NCBI GenBank assembly: GCA_013350335.1
Contig: CM023535.1
Location: 29,127,631 to 29,191,630 of the forward strand
Direction of reading: 5' to 3'
Length of the DNA: 64,000 nucleotides
Origin: Chimonanthus salicifolius
Lineage: Eukaryota > Streptophyta > Magnoliopsida > Laurales > Calycanthaceae
A program made the translations under genes and the position numbers. Of this stretch, positions 32,303 to 44,330 are shown piece after piece. The stretch's first letter is position 1; every line of letters starts with the position of its first letter. A model generated the notes under the pieces. It was not told the origin of the DNA. It ran no database searches and saw only the letters and a program-made list of their open reading frames with translations.

Positions 32303-32770
32303 TTGGGTCTCTAGATCTTTCTGTTTTTCTTGATTTCAAGTGAGTTTTTGTTTCTTCACAAATGATAAATGGATTTGCATCTAAAAAGATTCAGGGAATC
32401 CATTTTATCCAAACCTTTGTGTCCTAAAATTGGAAACTCTTTTCTCATTTTTTTTTTTAAATGATGTTGTTCGTATGGATCTGATTGCCTCAAGAAAGGA
32501 AACCCACTTCTTTATTCTTTAAGAAATGCTAAATGTGTCTCCAGATCTTTCCGTTTTCTTGATTTCATGTGAGTTTTTATTTATTTCGAAATGATAAATG
32601 GATTTCCATCTAAAATGATTCAGGGAATCCATTTTATCGAACTCTTTGCGTCTTGAAATCAAAAACTCTTTTCTCATTTCTTTAAATGTTGTTCATATGG
32701 GGTTTGATTGCCTCAAGAAAGGAAATCCAAGTCTTTATTTATTAGAAATGATAGATGGGTCTCCAGATGC
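32303..32770 (+). repeat. two-copy tandem repeat of about 230 bp
   Basis: CTAGATCTTT (32311) and CCAGATCTTT (32541) begin equivalent stretches that share TTCTTGATTTCA, GATTCAGGGAATCC and GCCTCAAGAAAGG. A third start (CTCCAGATG, 32761) is cut short. The donor-like GTGAGT is present in both copies. Confidence 0.88.
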
Positions 32771-32822
32771 AATTTCTTGGGCTTGGTTTTCCAACGAATT
32801 TCTAATATTTTCTATTGAATGT

Positions 32823-32968
32823 TGTAAACGTATATTTCTCTCTGTATTCATTCACGTATATACACATTATATATAGAGGTTACAAAGAGTATCTACCAGT
32901 AAGGAATACACACACATACCCGTGATTATCGGTGAGCATAATCATGGGTCCCTTGATTATCTCTAATA
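32823..32968 (-). repeat. Copia 3' LTR (146 bp)
   Basis: On the minus strand it starts TATTAGAGATAATC (TA where TG is usual) right after the purine tract and ends GTTTACA. The last 62 bp (32823-32884) correspond to the whole 5' LTR with two differences by eye. Confidence 0.75.
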
Positions 32969-35900
32969 GCCCCCCTCAAGCCCAACTCGTCATCAACGAG
33001 ATTGAACTTGCTACGAAGAGACAGAAAACGAGGGGAGGATAGGCCTTTCGTGAAGATGTCAACCAACTGGTCCTTGGTGGAGATAATTTTGACCACGAGT
33101 TCGTTTACGAGCAACCATATCTCGAACAAAGTGAAAGTCAATCTCAACAAGCTTTGTACGAGGTGAAAAACTGGGTTGGCGGTGAGATAAGTAGCACCAA
33201 TATTATCACACCAAAGAGTAGGAGGACCAGGGAGACAGACATGTAACTCCCCAAGAAAAGAAAGTAACCATGTGAGCCCAGTGGAAGCAGAGGCCACGAC
33301 CCGATATTCAGCTTCAGTACTAGAACGGGCAACAGTTTGTTGTTTCTTAGAAGTCTAAGAGATCAGATTGTTGCCGAGAAAGATAACAAAACCACTAGTT
33401 GATCGCCGATCATCAAGGCAACCCATCCAATCAGCATCAAAGAAGGCAGACAAATATAATGGAGAAGAGCGATGAAATTGTAACCGATAGGAAAGAGTCT
33501 GTTTAAGGTACCGAAGGATGCGTTTGACAAATGCCCAATGCTCGGTAGAGGGTTGATGCATAAACTGACAGGCCTTGTTCACAGCAAAAGTAATATCAGG
33601 ACGCGTGAGAGTCAAATACTGTAAGCCTCCAACAATACTTCGATAGAGAGTAGCATCTGGTAATGGCTCGCCAGAATGTCATGATAAAGAAGTGGATGAG
33701 GCAACATGAGACTTCATAGGTTTTGAATCATGCATACTAGATCGAGAGAGCAAATCACGAACATAGTATCGTTGGGAGAGGAGAATGCCGGTCTGTGTGT
33801 GACAGACCTCAATACCCAGAAAATGATGAAGACGACCAAGATCTTTGAGTAAAAATTTGCGTCCCAGTAGGGAGATAAGAGCAGCAATCTTGGAAGAAGA
33901 GTTACTCGTAATCAGAATGTCATCCACATACACTAGGAGTAATAAGAGAATATCATTATGACGGTAGATGAATAACGAAGCGTCAGTTTTGGAGCTGAGT
34001 AAAAAATCATTGAGGCACCGAAACCATGCTTGCAGAGACTGTTTGAGATCATAGATGGACTTCAAGAGTTTGCAAACATGCGTAGGATGAGTAGAATCTA
34101 CAAAGCCAGGTGGTTGACTCATATAAACATCTTCGTCAAGATGACCATGAAGAAAGGCATTATTGACATTAAGCTGATGAAGAGACCAACCATGTGAAAC
34201 TGCAAGAGCAAGAACCAACCGGATAGTGGTAAACTTAGCCACAAGACTAAAGGTGTCATGCTAGTCAACGCCGGAAAGTTGATTGTAGCCTTTAGCAACA
34301 AGGCGCGCCTTGTGACGAGCAATCGACCGATCAGCATGTCGTTTAAGGGTGAAAACCCACTTACATCTAAGAACATTCATAGAGGGTTGACGTGGAACAA
34401 GAAGCCAAGTGCCCTAGTGAATGAGAGCATTAAGTTCTGTACGCATAGCAGCACGCCAAGCCGAAAATTTCACAACAGAAGAGACACAGGAGGGAACCAT
34501 CACTGAGTCGTCAGATGAGGGCAAAACATATTTAGTAGCAGTTAAGGCTTTGCGTTTAATAATACCAGACTGAGCACGCGTCTGCATAGGATGAAGAGAA
34601 GTGGAAGACGGAGCAGACAAAGAGTCAGAAGAAACACCATGAAGAGACTCACCAGGATGAGGTGCAGATCCGATAGATGCCGGAGAGTCCTGTGCAGGTG
34701 AAGTAAGAGTGGGAGCTAATAACGGTGTAGACGCAGGTGATACCGTAGGAGGAGATGTCACTGGAGGCACCGTCGTGGGAGCAACTGGAGGAGCACGTGA
34801 GGGCTCAACCATAGCATTATATGGTACAGCGGAAGAACTGGGCGGCTGTAAAGTAACAAAAGGAACGGGTACAGAAAGGGACACAGAGGAGTGTGTCGCC
34901 TCAGATGAAGGAGGAGAACCTGCAAAAGGGAAAATGCTTTCGTCAAAAACCACATGGCGTGCTATAATAACTTTTTGAGTGGTGGGATGATAACACTTGT
35001 AGCCACGATGACGAGAACTGTATCCCAAAAAGATGCACATGACAGAGTGATGGTCCATTTTGTGACGATTATAAGGTCGCATATATGGGTAACAAGTATA
35101 ACCGAAAACCCGAAATAATGAATAGTCAGGTCATTGACCAAATAAAACCTCTAGTGGAGAATGAGACTGCAAGACAGGAGTAGGGAGACGGTTGATCAGA
35201 TAAACAACCGTCTCAAAAGCGTGGTTCCAAAAGGCCTGAGGTACATGGGCATGAGCCATTAAGGTAAGACCGGCCTCCACAATACGACGATGCTTGCGCT
35301 CAACAGAACCATTTTGCTCATGTATATGAGGACAGGATACTCTGTGAAGAATCCCACTCTGTGATAAATAAGGGCTTAACCGTTGATATTCACCACCCCA
35401 ATCAGTCTGAATAGCCTTGATAGGACGATTAAAATATTTTTCCACAAATCAGTGAAAGCGTACAAATGTATCAAAAACATCAGATTTAGCAACAAGTGGA
35501 AATATCCAACAAAATTTTGAATAATCATCAACAAAAATCACATAAAACTTATGTCCATCAACAGATCTAGTAGGAGTCGGGCCCCAAACATCAGAAAATA
35601 GAAAATCTAATGGTCCAGACGATGTAGAAGGAGAGCTGGAAAAAGGTAGTTTGTGACTTTTCCCAAACTGGCACGCCACGCACACCTCCGGACCTTTATT
35701 ATGAAGAGTAACAGGTAATTGTGCTGTGGAAATAATCTGTCTAACAATGCGGGTAGAGGGATGACCCATGCGAGAATGCCACCGTTCAAGAGATGCACAG
35801 ACACCAAGAAACGCTGTAGAAGACGAAGCTGAGTGTGGTGAGCAATGTAGCATGAGCTGATAAAGTCCCTTCTTACTCGATCATTGAGTTAGAATTGTCC

Positions 35901-37163
35901 CCGTTGTACGATCCTTAATATAGAAACAATCAGGCGAAATTCAAAGAACACATTATTATCACGTGTAAACTGATTGACGGATAATAAGTTGCGCGAAATA
36001 GACGAAACATGTAGAATATCACCAAGACGAAAATATCTATCATTTTTGGAGAACATAGTAGAAGAACCAATATGGTGAATAGGCAAACCTGCATCGTTAC
36101 CCACTGTTAGGTGATCTGAACCAGAATAATCTGAATGTAAAGAAAGATTGCTGAGATTCGCCGTAACATGATGAGAAGCACCAGAGTAAGGAAACCAACT
36201 ATTATCAAAGGGAGACGAGACAGAAGCAGTGTGGGCGGCGGTGGATTCCAGAGGTTGGAAAGCATTGTTGAAACGTTGTCGACACTACAGGGTTGTGTGA
36301 CCAATGCGTTTGCAAACCTGACAGACGAGACGAGACGATCGACCTAGTTGAGTGTCCGTAGAACGATCAGTCGGAGAAGAAGATTGCACATGACGTCCCC
36401 AAGAACGACCACAGCCACGTCCCCCAGAGCGAGCGGGATGGGAGCTAGAACCTCGCGGAGACAGGCGAAAATAGTGTGTCTGCTGCCTAGTAGAGGTGTT
36501 TGCTTGTGAAGCGGGCATGTCGAGCAGAACAACCTCATATGCAAGTCGAAGTTCGTGACTGTAAAGAAGACCTTGTAGGTCAAAGAAGGATACAGGCTCA
36601 ACTCGAGTACTAATGGCAGTGACAAAAGTGGAATAGGCTGGACCAAGACCACCCAGAGTAGCTAGAACAAGATCATCATCCGTGACAGGTAAGCGACCGC
36701 CGCCATACTATCAGCAAGGGACTTGATAGAAGTAAGATATTGCAGTATAGAAGAAGTGCCCTTTTGAATGTGTAAAAGTTGGAGGCGAAGTTGCATAACA
36801 CGCGCCGAGAGTGAGACGAAAAAGACCGCTCCAACTGAAGCCAGGCCCCGTGAGCCGTGGGAACACCAACCAATTGAGCTTGAATTGGTTCTGTGAGGGT
36901 AGAGATTAGACACCTAAGTAGAAGTTGATCATTCTGTTGCCAAGTGAGAAACTCAGGATTGATCGATGGAGAAGAAGTGTCTACTTTAGGATCGACAGGC
37001 AAAACCTGTGGTGGGGCAGATATTGTTCCATCAACGTATCCAAAGACATTGTAGCCGTGGAGAAAGGCAATAGTTGACATTTCCAAACTAGATAATTATC
37101 TAGAGTCAATCGCACAGTAATCAAGTGTTGAAGTTGCGAAGATAGATGCGGCAGGGTGGCCAT
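32926..37163 (-). pseudogene. decayed Copia gag-pol polyprotein
   Basis: From ATG at 37163 (minus) the product starts MATLPHLSSQ, LTLDNYLVWK. Frames shift near 37050 and 36830. The CCHC knuckle (CQVCKRIGH, about 36300) contains a stop before its last Cys. The protease site reads WFPYSGASHH: the catalytic Asp before SGA is Tyr. Integrase shows RWHSRMGHP, FSDVWGPTP, TDWGGEY and HEQNGSVERKHR. Reverse transcriptase shows QLNVNNAFLHGHLDEDVYM and LLVYVDDIL. RNase H shows FDADWMGC and ends ...WCDNIGATYL. Stops occur near 35448, 35130 and 33670, among others. It cannot make a working polyprotein. Confidence 0.88.
32970..32980 (-). promoter_or_regulatory. Copia polypurine tract
   Basis: CTTGAGGGGGG on the minus strand, one base before the 146-bp LTR. 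It fixes the 5' border of that LTR. Confidence 0.8.
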
Positions 37164-37960
37164 ATCAATGGACGAACTGTAACAGCACAGAAGAAAATAA
37201 GAAATAAGTGACCAGTGACTGCAGCAAGCCCAGCGCCCAGCGCCCAACGACAAAGAGAAGATGCGCTAGAGGCTGGAAACAAGACACGCAGGTCTATCCA
37301 GCACAATATCTAGCGGTGATTGTCGCTGTTGAAAAGAAAATAGAGCAGCGGCAGATGGCAAACGGAACCGAGATCTCGGAGCGGCGGCAAGGAAAGTGGC
37401 AGCGCACATGAAGCCGAAGAAGATGCCGTCGCAGATATGAGTCAAATCGGCACAGAGAGAGTCGGACGGCCGTGAAGAAGGGCTGAGGTGTTCAAATTGT
37501 ATGACGAAATAGGGCAGAGGCGAAATAGGGCTCTGCAGGTGCAACGAAGTTGCAGATCGGAGGCGGACAACCAGATGTTGAAGCCGGGCTACGGACGATG
37601 CTGCTGGCAGATCTGGGGATGATTTATGGACGAGAAATAGATCTAAGCAGAAGTGCTTGGTAAACCTGATCTGAGATCCCTCTATGCACGAACAACAATA
37701 TAGCCCCTTTTTGGTGTTGCTAGTGCGCCGGAAAAACGGCAGTGCAGATCGGAAGACAGGGACAAAACGCACAGCCAAGATCGGGATGTGCAGTCGGAGA
37801 GAACAGGCCGCAGAGAGGCGACGACAGATCCCAATCGAGATTGGGATCTAGGATCCTGAGGTCGGAGATAACAAGATCCGAAACGAGATCGGCATCGACG
37901 AGAGGCAAGTCGACATCGGGCGACTGTGTTGCAGATCGAGCAGAGGAAGAAAACCCGAAA
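37164..37960 (-). other. untranslated leader of the minus-strand Copia
   Basis: GC-richer and pyrimidine-biased on the minus strand, with GATCTG/CAGATC words, like the leader of the Copia at 8152. Open frames on both strands reflect composition. No gene. Confidence 0.6.
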
Positions 37961-37972
37961 CTACTGATACTA
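37961..37972 (-). promoter_or_regulatory. decayed Copia primer binding site
   Basis: TAGTATCAGTAG on the minus strand next to the 5' LTR end. It shares T-GTATCAG with the initiator-Met site TGGTATCAGAGC. Confidence 0.65.
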
Positions 37973-38034
37973 TGTAAACGTATATTTCTCCCTGTATTCA
38001 TTCATGTATATACACATTATATATAGAGGTTACA
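37973..38034 (-). repeat. Copia 5' LTR (62 bp)
   Basis: TGTAACC...GTTTACA on the minus strand, ending exactly at the AATGT duplication. It lacks the first 84 bp present in the 3' LTR. Confidence 0.78.
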
Positions 38035-38039
38035 AATGT

Positions 38040-38750
38040 AGACTTACAATTTATTACAATTTTTTTTCATTTGGAGAGAGATGTTTATCATTAGATTATG
38101 CCAAGATATCTGAGCCTTAGCTTTTCTATCCTTGTCTCATGTAACTTGCCTACAAGAAGCTTTACAAAATCCTGGCAGTAAGATTGCAACCATATCTTTC
38201 TACTTCATCACTGTATTACACAATAATCTTATATGGACCACGATCCTATTGTAGGGATCATTATTTATTGAGGGGAGGGGGGGGATCAAGACTGCCCTAA
38301 TTAGAGCATAGACACCATGATCAATAAAGCCTATGTTAATGCATCTTTTACTTTAACTTTTGATGTTTGAATGTCTTCAATTTCAATTAGAAAACCCTAC
38401 ATTACCTTTTGATGGAGACTGTGCCAACCAGCATTTCTTTTTTTCTTTTTTTCCATTTTCCATGAACATCTTTTTCAATATTGATTTTTTTTCTCCTGCA
38501 CCATAATGATAACCGCTTTCTCTGACACACCATTTTGTGTATGGAAGCCTTTTTTTTTGGTTCTGATTCTCTTTCACTCCATGATATGATATTGATTCTC
38601 TCTATTTGCTCCCTTTTCTCATCTTACCTTTTTTTTCCTAAAGTAATATTTTTTACGAATTTCAAAGTACTAGCCTTGGCCTTTTTGCATTTCAGTTGGA
38701 GCCTTCTCTGCAAAAGTGATATCTCCCAATTGTGATTGCATTCAAGTGTA
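38040..38750. other. no recognised gene
   Basis: Continues the pre-insertion sequence right of the Copia element. Pyrimidine-rich runs occur between 38420 and 38640. Open frames here are short and lack motifs. Confidence 0.35.
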
Positions 38751-38759
38751 ACTATTTTC

Positions 38760-39330
38760 TTTTTTCCATAGCAGTTTTTCAGAAAAGATCCTTAAGAGTA
38801 GTATCAATCCTCTTAGGAATAGATGTTTCATTCAAGGAAGTGAGGAAGCCTCGTAAGAATGAGAAATGTAATTATTAAAAATAAAACATTCAATAGAATG
38901 TTTAGTACAAGCATATTTATCTTTCCTCAAAGAAATAGGCAAATTGAGATTGGTGGGGGAGATGGATGTGGACAATCCAATGGCGACTAAATGGAGTAAG
39001 GGACCAGTTATTTCTCCTTTGATACACAATAAAAGGTGTAGACGAAGTTTGGCCAGAAGAGGATTCAGTATTATCAGTATAGGAAAAACCACTAGAGGTA
39101 AAGAGTCACAAAACTAGGTTTGACCAAATAAGATGTTTGAAAATGTGACATCCATGGAACAAACTTTCTAACATTGACGGGTTCAATGCATTTGTAACCT
39201 TTTTGAGATAAAGATTAATGAAAAGACTCACATTTCACAAATTCTGTAAAGAGTTTATGACCCAAAAATTATGTAAAAACCATACAGACCCAAACATCTA
39301 GTAATAAGATTAGACCAAATATCCATGACA
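38760..39330 (-). pseudogene. fragment of a second decayed Copia pol
   Basis: On the minus strand, broken frames read SQKGYKCIEPVNVRKF, then MDVTF (the end of the integrase region, usually QKGYKC-P--RK-FVS-DVTF). They then read ISLRKDKYACTKHSIECF and the stretch before the reverse transcriptase (LRK---CTKHPI--FVSY). Frameshifts and stops are frequent. No LTRs or other domains were found, so this is a fragment unrelated in frame to the element at 32823-38034. Confidence 0.6.
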
Positions 39331-39339
39331 AGTAAACGT

Positions 39340-40400
39340 ACCACTTTTTTTTTCACTTTTCTTTATTTTGAGAAGTTTGAGAAAGCTCTAAATAGAAATT
39401 TTATATAAATTTCTGTTATTCTAGAAAATTGAGTGTTTTCTTTTTATTTGTGTTTGCAGATTTGGAGCATTTGAAAATTCTTCTATTAAATTAAGTCTTC
39501 AAGAAAAATCTCTCATTTGGTGTGAAGAGACCAAAATAGCCATTTGTGTATAGTGTTATATATGGGTGATAGATTAAGTAAGTAGACGTGTACCAATGCG
39601 GTGGACCTCCATAGTTGGATGACGAATGCCCTTAAGTTCTTGCATATAGTCCAAAAACTCAAAAAGTCGGCCTTGAGTTGGGCATGGATTGATTTGAATT
39701 TTTTTAATCGAGTTTGAATTGAGTCTAATTGATTTTTTCGAGTTTAATCGAGTCTTGTCGATTTCAATCGATTTTCCTAAGTTTTATAAGGCCTAAAGTT
39801 TTTATTTTTGAGTCGCCTAAGTTAGACCGAGTAAATTTGAGTTTTTGAATTATATAGGTAGAACAATTGAATTGCATTCTAAAATGATTGTGATTTTGGA
39901 AAATGACTTTTGGTCATTATGAAGTACATATAAAATTCTTTTTCTCCAACCATGTGGGTTGCACTGTTTTTGTGGTACAATTTATTAGAATTTGATTGAT
40001 AATTTTTTGTATTTTGTTAGAGGCTTGAAATGTTATTGTATAAGGGAGGGGGTGTATTAAAAAGTAATTGTAGTCAAGAGTAGGAGACACCTCTACAACG
40101 ACAAGAAGCCGTTGACTATACAACTAGAAGCTATAACCATGTCAACAGATCATCGGCATCGGCATAAGTCGATGACACTAAAGGTTTGCTTTTTTCCATT
40201 TTCCTCTTTATTTCTATTTTCAATTTTGCTAATGGTAAGGGATAATGACGATGATGATATGTGGACTGAAACATGGGTAATGGGTGAACTCCAAGCTTTT
40301 ATCGATGCATTCTTTAAGAATAGGTTGGGTTATGGGGGAAAAAACTTGACTCATATTTACTTGATTTAATTTAACTAGACGTTGTTAGCTTGAAGTAATC
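39340..40400. other. no recognised gene; right end of the composite insert
   Basis: AT-rich. At 39690-39780 the words AATCGAGTTTGAATTGAG and TTTAATCGAGTC repeat. Positions 40080-40190 are GC-richer (GACACCTCTACAACGAC; CATCGGCATCGGCATAAG) and exon-like but give no recognised protein. Array sequence resumes near 40400 (TTCTCAACTTGCCCATCC). Confidence 0.35.
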
Positions 40401-42529
40401 GATTTTAATATGCGAAATCTAATATTTGGTTCTCAACTTGCCCATCCACCCAAGTTGCACCCCTTGCCAAATTTAAACTTCTTATTCTTATTTTTAGCCT
40501 TCTTTATGGATATTTTTTTCAGAAAATTTCTTCTTTTACTTCTAGTTTTGTTGGTAATATAAAATTTTCATATTTTTAACACGATAATAATTGATCAAAT
40601 ATTTTCTAATCACCAACACTAATATGAAAATCCCTACTTGCCAAATCAAATTTAAAATTAAATTTTCTTTTTTTTTTTTTAGTTTATTTTCTGATGAATG
40701 TTTTTTTTTCTTTGTTAACACTTAAAAAATCACAAACATTTGATAAATTTAAAGGTTAAATTCTTCAAATTCACCAAGTGAAATTATAAAATTCATTTGT
40801 TTTCCATTTTTAGTCTTTTTATGGATGAATTTCTTTCGTAAAAACCTTTTTTATTTAAAGTTATTTTGTGGTATGAATTTCTCTATTTTTGGGTGAATTT
40901 CTTTTGTAAAAATCTTTAAAATTATTTTTCATTGTAAGAGTTATCATATTCTTTCAAATCAATTAGTCTTTTTTTAAATTATTCTATTTTTGGGTTTTCG
41001 GAGAAACTCTAATTTTTCTCGCAACTCTTGTTTTCATTTTAAAACTCTACTTTTTATGTGAAAAATACTTACTTCTTAAAATAACCTTAAAATATACCCA
41101 CCTTTTTTTACTAGAAAACTCTTATTTCTATTCCTAAAATCTCCCCTGTTCATTATAAAATACTAATTTCTTTTCTTAGAAGTTCTCATATTCTACTTGA
41201 AAACTCTCCATTTATCTTATAACACCCATTTTCTCGGTTAAAACTCATTTTAAAAACGCCAATTTTCTAACTTCAAAACTCTCATTTTGTTTTAAAAAAA
41301 ATCAATAACTCTTTTTTTCTTTATAGAAACTCTAATTTTATATCTTTATCTTAAAACTCTAGTTTTCATCGAAAATGCACTCATTTTTTTCTTAAAAATC
41401 CATTTTTTTCATCTAACCCAACTTTTATTTTTTCTTTGTAAAGCTCCCATTTTCATATGAAAATGCGCATTTTTTCGTTTGTAAATTAGATGCATTTTTT
41501 AAGTGAAAACTTATAAAGTCTCTAACTTTTTTCCTTAAAAAAACATGTACCGTTCAAAAACTCTCATTTTCATCCTAAATAACATCATTATTAGAGTTGA
41601 TCATATTCTTTCAAATCAAAGTCTTTTTCTCATAAATTATTCTATTTTTAGGTTTTCGTAGAAACTCTAATTTTCTTAGTAAGCACTCTTGTTTTCATTT
41701 TAAAATTCTACTTTTTATTAGAAAAGCAGTCATTTCCTTAACCACCTTAAATATAACAACTTTTTTTTCTACTAGAAACTCTCATTCTATTCCTAAAATC
41801 TCCCCATTTCATCATAAAATGTTCATTTCTTTCCTTAAACCTCTCATTTTCTACGTGAAACTCTCTATTTAGTCATTTTATGGATGGATTCCTTTTGTAA
41901 AAATCTTTTTATTTTATTTTATTTAAAGTTATTGTGTGGCATGAATTTTTTGTATTAAAATAACATTGTTACAAGAGTTTATCATATTTTTTCAAATCAA
42001 TTAGTTTTTTTGTAAAAATTATTTTATTTTTGGGTTTCTACAGAAACTCTAATTTTTCTCAATAGAAATTGTTGTTTTCATTCTAAAACTCTATTTTTTT
42101 TATTTGAAAAAACACTCACTCCCTTCTTAGAACAATCTTTAAATATAACCATTGAAACTCATTTCTATTCCTAAAATTTCTCCTTTTCATTTATTTAAAT
42201 GCTTATTTATTTCTTTAAACTTCTTATTTTTACGTGAAAACACTCCATTTATCTTAACACCAATTTCCTCAGTTAAGACTCTCATTTTCATTTTAAAAAT
42301 GCTAATTTTCTACTTCAAAACTCTTATTTTCTTCATATAATTCACCTTTTCGACTAAAAAGTTTCTCTTTTCTTTTTAACAACTCTACTTTTAGAATAAA
42401 AACTACTATTTTCATATGAAAAACACTTATTTTCTTTTTAAAAATCCATTTTCTTCCTCTAACTCATCTTTTTTGTTAGAAACTTTAGTTTTCTTCATAA
42501 AGCTCCCATGTTCATCCTAAAATACTCAT
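40400..42529. repeat. AT-rich long-period repeat array, segment 5
   Basis: The right-hand flavour of the array. Words such as AACTCTCATTTTC, CTTAAAACTC and TTAAAAACGC repeat every few tens of bases, within the same long unit as segments 1-4: AATATGAAAATCCC (about 40621), ACTTGCCAAATCAAATTT, TTTTATGGATGAATTTCTTT, ACATCATTATTAGAGTTGATC (about 41581). It ends in CTCAT, the target site of the next LTR. Confidence 0.85.
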
Positions 42530-43526
42530 TGTCGGTCAAGCTAGATTGTCCTAAAGGGGGGGTGAATAGGAAAATTGTGGAATTTTAAATTTCTTTCGAA
42601 CTTTGGTCAATTAAAATTGGGTCTTTACTAATTAATCAAATTGATCTTCCAAGATATTGAGATTTACAATAAATAATGAATGTGAAGTTAAATCTCAACA
42701 AACAAATGTGCTAGATATATAAGAAATAAACACAAATGCACAAAGTAAGGTGAGGAGGTGAGAAGAGATGGAAAATCTTGACACAAAAATTTTTACGTGG
42801 TTCAGCAATCTTGCCTACATCCAAGCCTCAAGTACACCACTTGAGGATTCCACTAACTTCTCCTTCGATGGTGGAGAAGAAACCTATTACAACCTTGATC
42901 TCTTTCATGGGTAGAGATCGAACCTATACAATGCTTGATCTTCTTCACGGGTGAAGATCAGACCGATAACGCTCAAGAGAGAAGACACCCTTCTCTCCTT
43001 ACAAGGGTTACACCAACCCTATACAAATTACAAAATGATAGAAAGAATTTGATTTTTAGAAAAATACCAAGAACTCTTGCCTCTTGATGCTCTAAGTGGC
43101 TTTGGCACGTTCTTGAAGATCCTCTCCTTTTCTTGGCTTCTTTGATGAAGTGTAGATGCTCCAATGATGCCCAACCAAGATGTAGGAGAAGAGAGTTAGG
43201 GATACTAGAAGGTTTACCTATAAATACAATTTATCCCTAAATGTTATCTCAAATACACATCCAAGAGTGAGCCTAAGATGCTCAAGATTTGCCTATGAGA
43301 GCTTTGAGTGTGAGTGAGATTGAGTTCAAGAACTTTGGTAATCTAACTATGGAGTTTTAGTGCTCTTGAAATGATTGAGAGTCTTGGAGAATGTTAGAGA
43401 GGGTTTTGCTCATCAAGAATTAACTTTTGGAATGCCCTAAGATTATACATTTAAAGCTCTCTTGAAGATATGGTCGTTGGAAGTAGAAATCACAAGAATA
43501 GAACTGTTAAAAACTTCCCGTTGCGA

Positions 43527-43675
43527 TTTCAGTCGACTAAAATGTCCAGAAATGATCGTTGAAATATCTGGGCACAATTCAGTCGATTGAATTTCGTCTG
43601 AGGCTGAAAAGACGAATCTGCAGCACTTTCAGTCGACTGAAACATGAATTCAGCCGATTGAATCTCGGCAGTTTT
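43527..43675. repeat. four SalI-type palindromic words in the solo LTR
   Basis: TTTCAGTCGACTAAA, ATTCAGTCGATTGAAT, TTTCAGTCGACTGAAA and ATTCAGCCGATTGAAT, all variants of the palindrome TTCAGTCGACTGAA, which also fills 61731-62290. Confidence 0.85.
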
Positions 43676-43682
43676 CTACACC

Positions 43683-44330
43683 TCCACTAAAATGACCATA
43701 ACTTGGGTTTTTGAACTCGGTTTTGGGAGTTCTTTGGTTCGTTGAAAAGATCATTGAGAGATATATCTACTCACCAACTTTGGTCCAATTTGAGGTCCAT
43801 TTGATACCTCAAATAATCTCTCAAAGTGAGGGTATATGACAAAACTGTTTTGATCTATTTTGTACCCTTTCATTGAAATGTTCATAACTTGAGCCATACA
43901 TTTTCAAATTGGTGTTCTTAGGTTTGCTGGAAAGATCATTGAGAGATATATATATTCACAAAATTTGGTCAAATTTAAAGTCCAGTTGATACCTCAAATA
44001 ATTTCTCAAAGTGAGGGTATATGACAAAACTGTTTTGATCTGTTTTGCACCCTTCCATTGAAATGCTCATAACTTGAGCTATACATTTCCAAATTGGGTG
44101 TTCTTGGGTTTGTTGGAAAGCTTATTGAGAGATATATATACTCACAAAATTTGGTCCAATTTAAAGTTCATTTGATACCTTAAATAATCTCTCAAAGTGA
44201 GGGTATATGACAAAACAGTTTTGTTCTATTTTACACCCTTTGATTGTAATGCTCATAACTTGAACTATACATTTCCGAATTGGGTGTTATTGGACTTTTT
44301 GAAAAGCTCTTTCAGTGTTCCATCAAATCA
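43683..44330. repeat. 185-bp tandem repeat in the solo LTR
   Basis: GTGAGGGTATATGACAAAAC recurs at 43826, 44011 and 44197 (steps 185 and 186). Each unit has CATAACTTGAG, GAAAGATCATTGAGAGATAT and TTTGGTC. A fourth unit starts and fades. Confidence 0.9.

Larger units (their letters stand above)
32823..38034 (-). mobile_element. decayed minus-strand Copia with unequal LTRs, TSD AATGT
   Basis: 5212 bp flanked by AATGT on both sides (32818-32822 and 38035-38039). Reading on the minus strand: a 62-bp 5' LTR (37973-38034, TGTAACC...GTTTACA), a decayed primer site, a leader of about 0.8 kb, gag-pol with many stops and frameshifts, a good purine tract (CTTGAGGGGGG), and a 3' LTR that from the purine tract is 146 bp (32823-32968). 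Only the last 62 bp of the 3' LTR match the 5' LTR. All Copia domains can still be read, so the element is old but complete in layout. Confidence 0.88.

Noticed and set aside
38400..38640. Possible gene with splice sites in a pyrimidine-rich stretch
   Set aside because: No frame longer than about 65 codons, no motif, and it lies beside a decayed Copia fragment.
40100..40370. Exon-like open frame ending in WTETWVMGELQAF
   Set aside because: It is short, the splice sites are doubtful, and no family is recognised. It is kept only as part of an unassigned stretch.
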